A stretch of 64,000 nt of DNA. It comes from Agroathelia rolfsii (lineage: Eukaryota; Basidiomycota; Agaricomycetes; Amylocorticiales; Amylocorticiaceae). Location: NCBI GenBank assembly GCA_018343915.1, contig JABRWF010000002.1, positions 5,022,001 to 5,086,000 on the forward strand, read 5' to 3'. Shown here in pieces: positions 1 to 8,329 of the stretch (position 1 is its first letter; every line of letters begins with the position of its first letter). Made by a program: the position numbers and the translations under genes. Below the pieces are notes generated by a model. That model ran no database searches, had not been told where the DNA came from, and saw only the letters and a program-made list of their open reading frames with translations.

Positions 1-700
1 ACAAGACTATTCGGGTCTGGGACGCCCACACAGGCCAGCCAGTTGGTCATCCATTCCAAGGTCACACCGGCGAAGTCACATCAGTGGGATTCTCGCATGA
101 TGGCAAACTCGTCGTCTCCGGCTCAGATGACAAGACTGTTCGGGTCTGGGATGCCCACACAGGCCAGCTAGTTGGTCATCCATTTCAAGGTCACACCGGC
201 TACGTTACATCGGTGGGATTCTCGCATGATGGCAAACTCGTCGTCTCCGGCTCAGATGACAAGACTGTTCGGGTCTGGGACGCCCACACAGGCCAGCCAG
301 TTGGTCATCCATTCCAAGGTCACACCGACTACGTCACATCGGTGGGATTCTCGCATGATGGCAAACTCGTCGTCTCCGGCTCTTCTGACTCGACTGTTTG
401 GGTCTGGGACGCCTACACAGGCCAGCCAGTTGGTCATCTATTCGAAGGTCACACCAGTGGAGTCACATCGGTGGGATTCTCGCATGATGGCAAACTCGTC
501 GTCTCCGGCTCTTATGACAAGACTGTTCGGGTCTGGGACGCCTACACAGGCCAGCCAGTTGGTCATCCATTCCAAGGTCACACCGGTGGAGTCACATCGG
601 TGGGATTCTCGCATGATGGCAAACTCGTTGTCTCCGGCTCTTATGACAAGACTGTTCGGGTCTGGGACGCTCACACGAATCGGCCGATTGGTAGTCCAAT
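1..700 (+). repeat. Near-identical 129-bp WD40-coding tandem repeats
   Basis: At least five units with a 129-bp (43-codon) period are almost identical at the nucleotide level. Differences concentrate in a few codons: the pair after GHT (GE, GY, DY, SG, GG) and the residues before the strand-d core (DD, SD, YD). High identity with a few variable codons indicates recent unit duplication or concerted evolution. Confidence 0.9.
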
Positions 701-1323
701 TCAAGCTCATGCTGATCCAGTTACGTCGGTGGCATTTTCCCCTAATAGCGACCTCATTGTCTCCGCTTCACACGACTCGACAATTCATGTCTGGGATATT
801 GATCCCTCCACAAGTAAATTTATTTGTCTTTCCCTAACTCATCTTTCTTGAAACTATTGTGCTTAACTAGTCTCTAGCATTACTTTTGTGTGATAATAAT
901 TCTACTCCTCTAATGCCTATTTCTAAATCCGAAAATCACCCTGATTCTCGAAATTTAGATAATGCAGGTATGTATTTTGTTAGACTATATATATTTTCTT
1001 ATTGTCTTTTATTTGTTGAGCTATACTTATATTTCTCATGTTCTCTAGGTATACTACATTATTTTACCATTCGGCACTTTAATATAACCTCAGTTGCTTA
1101 AGCTTGCTTTTTTTCCCTAGTTAGCTACACCGACTCGTCCGAAATAGATGCTGACGGGTGGGTACTTAGGCCGTCCGGCCAACTTCTATTCTGGGTTCCG
1201 CCAACGTATCGTCCAAATCTTTGGAGGCCCAGTAATATTGCCGTTATAGGGCAAAACGTGCTGAAGCTAGATTTCTCAGGATTTGTTCATGGCGAAAACT
1301 GGCGTCAATGCCGCAAGTTATAG
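3..1323 (+). CDS. NWD-type (NACHT/WD40) protein, C-terminal part
   Basis: The reading frame is open from the left edge, so the N-terminus (NTPase domain, if present) lies outside. The first exon (3-813) encodes a run of WD40 repeats of 43 residues (cores SVGFSHDGKLVVSGS and TVRVWDA), then a more diverged last blade ending HVWDIDPST. I infer introns at 814-877 (GTAAAT...CTAG) and 968-1120 (GTATGT...CTAG; long at 153 nt, so a missed micro-exon is possible). They join 878-967 (NNSTPLMPISKSENHPDSR) to the last exon 1121-1323, stop TAG at 1321. The last exon reads DADGWVLRPSGQLLFWVPP...LDFSGFVHGENWRQC, the tail I know from agaricomycete NACHT-WD40 proteins. Such proteins are STAND/NLR-like candidates for non-self recognition in the cytoplasm; that role is inferred from the family. 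It is the only gene here with intact codons and normal GC. Confidence 0.82.
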
Positions 1324-1749
1324 TTTCTTCTAGCTTTCCTATGCTTGTCTATTCAAAGTATAGGCATTCAATGTATTTTTCTACTTCTTACATTAGTAGT
1401 ATTTATCTGAATTCTATTTATATTATTCTCATGGATTTTCCTATTTAACTGCTAAATTTTGTTTAATTGCTTAAAAGATGATATTCCGGTGTAGTGTTAA
1501 AGCAACTGATTAGAGATTTTTGTTTATTGGAATATTATTGTATTATTAAGGTTTAAGTTCTTTCTGTAGTTCAATATTACACCTGGTGTCTCATTTATTT
1601 GCTATATGCCCAGCTGCTGCAATTAGAATGTACTCTTTGCTTTTGGCAACTAGTGTCCAACTTTAAAGTGTGCTCTATATCCTGAATAATAAATAGTGCT
1701 AGTCCTAAGACTAGCAGCACATATATCTAGCCACTACTATACTGTACAC
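1324..1749. other. AT-rich intergenic sequence after the NWD gene
   Basis: I see no gene here. It is probably 3' UTR and spacer. The last 70 bp belong to a short repeat (separate entry), and a B-family LTR begins at 1750. Confidence 0.6.
1681..1749 (+). repeat. Fragment of a short repeat shared with 23428-23740
   Basis: About 70 bp match, in inverted orientation, the 23637-23710 part of a putative MITE inside element K. Both contain the small palindrome GCTAGTC-ctaa-GACTAGC followed by a CTAGCCAC block. Only one end is present; the rest was probably removed at the adjacent B LTR junction. Confidence 0.45.
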
Positions 1750-2236
1750 TGTTACAACCATAGTTATACCATGCCATAGACACTATAGCATTTAATCATG
1801 TCTACCAAGTATATATTCAGGTTTACTAAGAATATACCCAGGTTTATTCAGCATACACTCAAGATAACCATAAAATCACTCAAGTATTTATTATTATTAT
1901 TATCAAGCTACAAATCATGCTATAGAGGCTATTATATATAATATATCATAGTATATTATTTATAAGTCATAGTATATCACAGTAAACCATAGTTTATTAT
2001 TTGGTCAAAGCTTAATTCTAAGCCTAAGGCTTAGAAACAGGTATATTACTATTTCTGCTCCTTTTCACTATTACACTGGTTGTGATATATCATGTGTTAC
2101 ATTATACAAAAAAGCATAACTTTGTATTCCCTATCTTCAGGCACTATTACAGTTATATAGGAACTGCAATATATTATGATAATCATTGAAATAATCAAGG
2201 AAGAACCTAGGAATGATATTGGATTATTTGGTAAGG
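1750..2236 (-). mobile_element. B-family LTR, left half (outermost host of the nest)
   Basis: It begins TGTTACAACC, the reverse complement of the GGTTGTGACA end of complete B copies (60290-61187, 61321-62192). It is cut after the target taagg (2232-2236) by element alpha and resumes at taagg 46218. Together the halves cover most of a B LTR; its far end is missing at the junction with the large inverted-repeat element. Confidence 0.8.
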
Positions 2237-3187
2237 TGTCAAGAGTACACCTGTCTCTTGCTACCAAAACTCAACCAGTGCCTATGTAAACCTCTCTAAA
2301 GTATGAGGTAGCCTGTAATGGCTTTTTTACAACTCCCAAGGCCTGGGATATGCAGGTGTACACACCTTGTGCCCTGTTTTAACTATCACTCACTTCAGAG
2401 TGTTCTAGTCACTAAGCTTTACTCCAAGTTCTCTGAACTTTCAAGCAAGGTCTACTGTCATAACACTCAAGATCTTGTATATACTAATAGGGGTGCAGGG
2501 TATCTTAACTGTGATAAGCTTAGAGCAGAGTCTTTGCTTGCTTAAGTGCACTGAGCACTATGTGGGTTGTATTGTTACAGATGCAAATGGTCACTATGAG
2601 GGCTGGACCTGTTTTATGTATATACATGGGAGTAGCACTAAGCACACTCCTACTATAAGCAGCACTGAGCATACTTATAACCTCCTAGTATAAAGTAGAG
2701 AGGATTTAGTGGATGAGGAGAGGGGAGATAGGGACTCTAAAGACAAAGTTTATTATGTTAGCTAACTATTAGATACAAAGCACTACTGTGCTTACCTAAA
2801 GACAAAGAGAACAAATCTGGGGTCTTTAGGTAGAGGTACTATAGGGTTATATACTATTTCTACCTGGTCTGTATACTAGTACATGGTCTGTGCACAGAGG
2901 TGCTAAGTATGATGCAATATTGCACTATAGTAAGTCTATAATGGTATTATATTCTAGACCCATACTCTAGACCTACTTATATAACAAGTTATATGACTAG
3001 TGGTTATATGATGGCCAGTCACATAATGACTGATTATATGACTTTGCTTAGTCATCAAAGTACTTATGTAATATTTGCTTATGTAATATATATATTATAT
3101 ACCAAAAATTGAGAAAAATCAGGAAAAATTTGGAAAAATAATGAGAAATTCTAAATAAATTTATAGTACATAGATTGACTCATAACA
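2237..3187 (-). repeat. Alpha 3' LTR (family A)
   Basis: 951 bp, TGTCAAGAG...CATAACA on the plus strand, about 80% like the LTRs of element E with mostly transition differences. The polypurine tract follows at about 3188-3203 (read as CCCTCTCCTT on this strand). Confidence 0.85.
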
Positions 3188-3784
3188 TTACCCTCTCCTT
3201 AGGGGCAATCTGCCTTGGGTTGTTATTTTGTTAGATTATCCCAGTTTTGAAATGGAAGAAGATTAAATAATACAGTACTAATCTTTCTTGGAGCACTAGG
3301 ATTGGACTTATAGAATTCTCTGATTGCATCATCTGTATGCATATCTGATTCTCTAACCCATATTTACTCTTCTAGATATCCTTTCTATATTACCAGAAAT
3401 TCTAGTTTTCCTTATTGCATTCTTGAGTTAAGTACTTCTTCCATTTTGTACTCTTCTTCTCCTTCTACTTTTACTGGAGGTAAAGGCTTTTGGTAACAAT
3501 CTGAAGTATAATGTGGTTTTAGCAAGTGAATATAGAATACATTATAAATTTTAAGATTAGCTGGAAGGTCTAGCTGATAGTTCAAGTCATTTAGCTTTTT
3601 CTCCACTTTATAGAGGCCAATCCATTTCTGACTTAACTTCTTGGATGGTCTATCAAGCTTCAAATTTTGTGTATTTAGCCAAACTTCTTGTCCTTCTTCT
3701 AAATCCAGAAACATCTTTTTTCCTTTATTGTATGATTGTTCCATTTGTTCTCTTGCTAAACCTAATGCTGCCTGTGCCTCTTTT
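3188..3784 (-). pseudogene. Alpha pol C-terminus (integrase tail and chromodomain), decayed
   Basis: The reverse strand encodes EQSYNKGKKMFLDLEEGQEV, then KIYNVFYIHLLKPHYTSD, then EEEYKMEEVLNSR, matching the integrase C-terminal region and start of the chromodomain in element E. The chromodomain continues to about 3250 with stops (for example TGG to TAG). The coding sequence is cut at 3784 by the C LTR and resumes at 13606. Confidence 0.85.
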
Positions 3785-4974
3785 TATTAAACTATAGTAG
3801 TTCTTAGTTGTATAGTGTAGCTATATGCTAGCTTATAAGTTACCTATTATGAAGCAAACACTTACTTGTAGGAAAAGTGCAGGCTTATAGTTAGTTCCTA
3901 GAATTAGGCAAGGTTTCCTAGAATAGGAAGCAATTAGTAACTATGCTATACTGAAGATAAGACTGTAGCCAGTGTCCCTTTAAGACTACCTACTTGTTTT
4001 CCCTTAGGAAAGGCTTATTCTCTTATCTTGTAGACTTGGTAAGTCTAGGGTAAAGTTAGTACCCTAGGAGCTAGTCTTATAGACTATTTAACTCACTATT
4101 TTTGAGTGAAATAACTTATATTTTACAGCTGATTTAGCTAGGGTTTATATACTACAAAATATTCTAATATCTGAAGGATTTGTAAGCAATGTCTTTACTT
4201 AAGTAATCTGCTTGGTAAGCAAAGAGTATATAGTTTATGCTGACAAATCTGCTCTGTAAGCTAAGTATAGTATTTATAAGCAAATTGAATATTTAAATAA
4301 ATAGGAAAGTAATATTAGTAATATATCTTAAATATTACTAATATCTTTAAAGGTAATTACTAATTTATTTGTGTGATTTATAAGCTGATTTATAATTACA
4401 ATTGTGTATTAGTAAGTAAAGTAAATTGTTTGAATAAAAGATATTTAAAATGAATATTTAAATGATTTTAAGAAATAAATATTGAAATATGAATATATTT
4501 CAGAAATATTCAGAATAAAGTGAATGAATAATTGTTTTATTTCTCTACAACTAATAGTTGTAAATTCTTGAAATAAATAACAGTAATAGATGAGATATAA
4601 ACTGATTTATTGAAGTGTTCTGTCAAGAGCACACCAGTCTCTTGCCACTAAAACTCAACCAGAGCCTACAAAAACCTCTGTAAAGTGCGAGGTAGCCTGT
4701 AATGGCTGTTTTACTTCTCCCAAGGCCTGGGAAGCGCAGGTGTACACTCCTTGTGCCCTGTCTTAACTTTCACTCACTCTGGAGTACGCTAGTCACCAAG
4801 CTTTACTCTAAGTCTGCAAGACTTTCAAGCAAGGTCTATGTTACAAGTCGCTCGTTGTACTATAATTTTATTTTGAATTTTTCATTATTTTTCCGAATTT
4901 TTCCTGATTTTTCTCTATTTTTTGGTATATATATTGTATATTACGTAAGCATACACTCTGATGACTAAGCAAGT

Positions 4975-5028
4975 CATGTGACCAGTCGACCATGTGACTG
5001 GCCATCATGTGACCACTAGTCATGTGAC
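4975..5028 (+). promoter_or_regulatory. Four CATGTGAC boxes in U3
   Basis: CATGTGAC occurs at 4975, 4991, 5006 and 5021, spacing 16, 15 and 15 bp. The regular array is repeated in the 3' LTR (12034-12087) and recognisable in most A copies. It resembles E-box/M-box (bHLH) sites; the binding factor is unknown. Confidence 0.55.
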
Positions 5029-5116
5029 ATATTATAACAGAGTCTAGAGCATGGGTCCGGATCATGACACCACTTTGACTCACTATGGTGCAATATCGTG
5101 CCATACTTAGCATTAC

Positions 5117-5166
5117 TGCGCACAGACCATGTAGCTGCGCACAGACCAGGTAGAATTAGTATATAA
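5117..5166 (+). promoter_or_regulatory. Core promoter of family-A LTR: paired TGCGCACAGACCA boxes and TATA
   Basis: TGCGCACAGACCA occurs at 5117 and 5136 (19 bp apart), followed by TATATAA at 5160-5166. The predicted RNA start is A5195, 35 nt downstream of the first T. The paired boxes also precede the TATA of F (7692, 7712) and J, so they look like a shared upstream activating element. Confidence 0.65.
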
Positions 5167-5180
5167 CCCTGTAGTGCCTC

Positions 5181-5220
5181 TACCTGAAGACCTCAGATTT
5201 GTTCTCTTCGTCTTCAGGTA
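5181..5220 (+). promoter_or_regulatory. Transcription start region inside an 11-bp perfect inverted repeat
   Basis: TACCTGAAGAC (5181-5191) and GTCTTCAGGTA (5210-5220) are perfect inverted repeats flanking the predicted start AGATTTGTTCT (5195-5205). That 11-mer pairs with the PBS at 5782-5792. The right arm contains the splice donor of the leader intron (GT at 5218), so folding could affect splicing of read-through RNA. Confidence 0.55.
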
Positions 5221-5279
5221 AGCATAAATAATGCTTTGTATTAAATAAAATGCTAACATAATAAAAACTTCGTCTTCAG
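5218..5279 (+). other. Predicted 62-nt intron in the LTR leader
   Basis: Donor GTAAGC at 5218, branch site TGCTAACA with its A at 5256, acceptor CAG ending 5279. All three match fungal consensus. Exon 1 would be only 23 nt (5195-5217). The sequence CTTCGTCTTCAG stands immediately before both the donor and the exon-2 boundary, so a direct repeat brackets the intron. The arrangement is kept in other A LTRs and, with different sequence, in F and J LTRs. Confidence 0.65.
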
Positions 5280-5781
5280 AGTCCCTATCTCTCTCCCCCT
5301 CCCTATAAAATCCTCTCTGCTTCGTGCTAGGAGGTTGTGAGCGTGCTCAGTGCTGCTTACAGTAGAGGTGTGCTCCGTGCTACCTCCGGGTGCATACATA
5401 AGACAGGTCCAGCCCTCTGGGTGACCATTTGTACTTGCAATAACCCAAACAATCATAGTGCTTAGTGCACTCAAGCAAGCAAGGACTCTGCTCTGAGCTT
5501 GTCGCAGTTAAGATACCCTGCACCCCTATTAACATACACAAGACCCCGGGTGTTACAACAGTAGACCTTGCTTGAAAGTCTTGCAGACTTAGAGTAAAGC
5601 TTGGTGACTAGCGTACTCCAGAGTGAGTGAAAGTTAAGACAGGGCACAAGGAGTGTACACCTGCGCTTCCCAGGCCTTGGGAGAAGTAAAATAGCCATTA
5701 CAGGCTACCTCGCACTTTACAGAGGTTTTCGTAGGCTCTGGTTGAGTTTTAGTGGCAAGAGACTGGTGTGCTCTTGACATT

Positions 5782-5792
5782 AGAACGAATCT
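5782..5792 (+). other. Self-priming primer-binding site (element E)
   Basis: AGAACGAATCT starts 2 nt after the LTR and is the reverse complement of the predicted RNA 5' end AGATTTGTTCT (5195-5205), with one G.U pair. Other A LTRs read AGATTCGTTCT, a perfect match. No tRNA-type TGG PBS is present. The same site is kept in beta (34457-34467) and alpha (about 32236-32246, minus strand). This is the Tf1/Sushi self-priming arrangement. Confidence 0.75.
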
Positions 5793-6171
5793 CTCCATTT
5801 TTCTGAACTAGTTGCTTTGTGCGCTAGGGGTGGTGTAGTGAGCCACATTATTTTGAGCACAAAGAACATTACCGTAAAAATTTAAGTAGACTACCACGGT
5901 CATTTTAACCTACACAAAGTAGTAGTCTTCACTTTCGCACATTTCTTGTTTTGGGAGTATTCTTGGCCAGCTTGCAAGTGGTATTAGTATCCACGGTTGC
6001 ATTGGTTTTTTCGAGCTATTAAAGGGAACATCACCCGAGTGGATAGACGAAAAAGACTCCGGTCGCTACAAGTAGCCCAAAACAAGTAAAATACCTTAGT
6101 AGAATTAGGCCTAGCTCAAAGGGCAAAAACCTTTTTATCTTTGTACAAATCACCTTGGGAGTCTCCAGTAA
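5793..6171 (+). other. Element E untranslated leader
   Basis: Non-coding sequence between the PBS and gag, conserved in alpha and beta (shared block GTATTCTTGGCCAGCTTGC near 5948). It contains several short candidate upstream starts but no convincing gene. A packaging signal would be expected here, but I cannot identify one. Confidence 0.6.
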
Positions 6172-7312
6172 TCACTGTCGAGCTTGCCCACCATTTCTCA
6201 CCAAACACCCTCGTACGAACCTACCCCTGCACCGCTCTCAGAGGAAGAAACTTCTTCAGGAGAACACGAACCCACTGAAGAAGAAGAAAACTCCTCAGAC
6301 GAAGAAAATCCCACTTTCCTCCCATCCTTCCCTTTTGCTGAAGCATCCACCCTTCCTACTCCTTTCACCCCACAAGCACGTTCACCAATGGCTGAACAAC
6401 CAGCAACACCACCCACAAATGCTCAGCTTTTGCAACAGTTGGTGGCAACCCAAACTACCATGATGCAATGGATGATGCAACAAGGAGAAAGAGGGAAACC
6501 AAAGGAGATTGGTCATGCACCACCCACATTTGATGGCCAGTGGATTAATTTCCACCCATTTAAACAAAAATTTACGGCCTATTTGGAACTCAATCCCAGG
6601 GTGTACGTTACGGACGAGGAAAAGGTTAAGTACCTACTTGGCCTAATGACAGAAGGAGCAACCTCGTGGTCTAGTCTTTGGTATGGCGAACTAGAAAAAG
6701 CCAGCCAAAACAACAGAACAGAGGGACCCGTCTTGTTTAGCCAAGTGTGGGAAAGCTTCAGCCAATTATTTGGGGCATTTGACGAAAAGGTAGCTGCTAG
6801 GGATCAGTTAAGGCACCTTAGACAAGGAACAACATCCACAAGAAACTTTGGGATGGCGTTCCTTCTCTTAGGAAAAAGATCTGGGTTATCAGATGATGAC
6901 CTAAGAGAAAAGTACCTGGAAAGAATGAATGCCAAACTACAACGTATCATTACAGGCTGGGATAGGGATACCTCAACCCTAAACAAGTTAATGCAAGCAG
7001 CACATGATGCTGAAACTAACTTGATGCAGGAAGAGATGTTCTCTAACAGGAGGTATTGGTACAACAATAACCCCCAGCTGGACCTCCAACGAAATGATCC
7101 AGATGCCATGGACATCTCCGCTACTATCTTGGGAGGGAAACCCAAGGACTCAAAAAACCCATTCCTGAGCGCAGGTTCTGCCCAGCAGACCTCCCCGTTG
7201 AAAGTGGCAGCAACGCAAAATAACCAGACCACATCCACCAACAACCCCTTCAGACGAAAAGATATAGTTTGCTATAACTGCCAAAAGAAGGGGCATATTG
7301 CTAGGGACTGTA

Positions 7313-8130
7313 TGTCATGAGAAGGGAATTTTCGCCGATTTTTCGATGTATTTCTTGTAATTTTAGGACTAGTATTCCTTTTGTTTTATCATTTTCTTTG
7401 TTTCTCTCTTCATTTTCTCATTAAAATTACCCTTTAGGGCGTGGACTGTGGGCAGTGCAGTGGTCACCTGATTGGCCCTCACGTGTTCCAAGCCGCACGT
7501 CACAGGAGTAATCTCGGGGCCGCGCGTCTTCTCTTTCATCATCACGCACAGCCCAGAAGCACAGCCTTCTTCCCTAAGCAATTCCTAACAGATACTGGTT
7601 CTGCTCCACAAAGAGTTCCACACGGATGCCCGGTGGAGTTAGGATGAAAGCTTTTCCCCTGCATAGCCTCTATTACACTTCTATCTCCGACTGCGCACAG
7701 ACCATCAAGGCTGCGCACGGACCCTTCCTGAGTAGTATAAAAGATGCATGTAACTTGTCCTGAAGAGCTTAGCTTCGACCTCTTCGCCTTCAGGCAAGTA
7801 CTAAGGTTTTGTATCCAATTAAGTAGATTACTAATATATCTTCGCCTTCAGGGTATTCTGACCTTAGGCCTAGCCTATCTCTCCTAGCTCCCTCTTCCTT
7901 CCTTACTTGTGGGTGGTGTAAATCCCCCAGTGTGCGTGTATAAAAGACTTCATAAGATAATTAAGAGAGTACCTAAGGGCCCCTAATAAAAGTGGGTTTA
8001 CCCTTGTGGGAAAATTAGTTAAGCTTAGGTACTTCGTATTTTAGTGTTAAGTTGGTGCCTTTGATTTGTACAAGGACAAAGTAGGCACCCCACGCCCAAA
8101 CGTCTTAGTCAGTCAAGAGTACCCTTGACA
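7313..8130 (+). mobile_element. F-family solo LTR inside gag of element E
   Basis: 818 bp, TGTCATGAG...CCCTTGACA, target ctgta on both sides (7308-7312, 8131-8135). Paired TGCGCAC boxes at 7692 and 7712, TATAAAAG at 7737, predicted RNA start AGCTTCGACCT at 7771, leader intron at 7794-7851. No internal coding region. It is the innermost insertion on this side (sixth nesting level) and is CpG-rich. Confidence 0.93.
7794..7851 (+). other. Predicted 58-nt GC-AG intron in the F LTR leader
   Basis: Donor GCAAGT (a GC-AG intron), branch region TTACTAAT with A near 7834, acceptor CAG ending 7851. CTTCGCCTTCAG precedes both the donor and exon 2. The decayed F copy near 63060-63117 keeps GCAAGT and the branch GCTAAT. 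Confidence 0.6.
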
Positions 8131-8322
8131 CTGTAGAAGTCCAAAGAACAATCAGGGAAATCCGAATAACCCCTTCCAGAAGGTGGCAGCCACATCATCA
8201 CCACCACAACCTCTACCAGCCCCAGCAACCTCAGGACAAGATGGGTCTACTGTAACCCAAGCGGACATATGGACCATGCTCCAAGAACAGGGACAAATGA
8301 TCGCAGCAATGAAGGACAAGAT

Positions 8323-8329
8323 GGGTTTT
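8323..8329 (+). promoter_or_regulatory. -1 ribosomal frameshift site between gag and pol
   Basis: In gag frame the codons are ATG GGT TTT TAG. The heptamer G-GGT-TTT fits the X-XXY-YYZ rule, and slipping back one base reads GGG TTT TTA GAA, entering pol. The same heptamer directly before TAG is kept in beta (about 38004-38015) and in alpha (reverse strand, about 30537-30550). Confidence 0.75.

Larger units (their letters stand above)
4839..5779 (+). repeat. Element E 5' LTR
   Basis: 941 bp, TGTTACAAG...CTCTTGACA. U3 (about 4839-5194) starts with a T-rich run of TTTTTC-like units, then carries the CATGTGAC array, the paired TGCGCACAGACCA boxes and TATATAA. R/U5 starts at about 5195 and contains the leader intron. 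Open frames on the minus strand in this LTR recur in every copy as LTR sequence and are not genes. Confidence 0.93.

Noticed and set aside
1..700. CRISPR-like or satellite array at the left edge
   Set aside because: The 129-bp repeats have no spacers and encode WD40 blades in frame.
172..837. 221-codon open frame overlapping the WD40 array, and minus-strand frames at 252-437 and 438-710
   Set aside because: They are out-of-frame readings of the 129-bp repeat; the period is a multiple of three, so any frame stays open. The WD40 frame has the meaningful motifs.
4868..5113. Minus-strand 81-, 73- and 75-codon frames repeated identically at 4868-5698 and 11927-12757
   Set aside because: They are identical because they lie in the two LTRs of element E. 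They overlap U3/R signals and are broken in older LTR copies.
8269..8328. ATG at 8269 as an independent start of pol
   Set aside because: It lies inside gag in another frame and the pol sequence between it and the slippery site is not conserved; the frameshift explains pol expression better.
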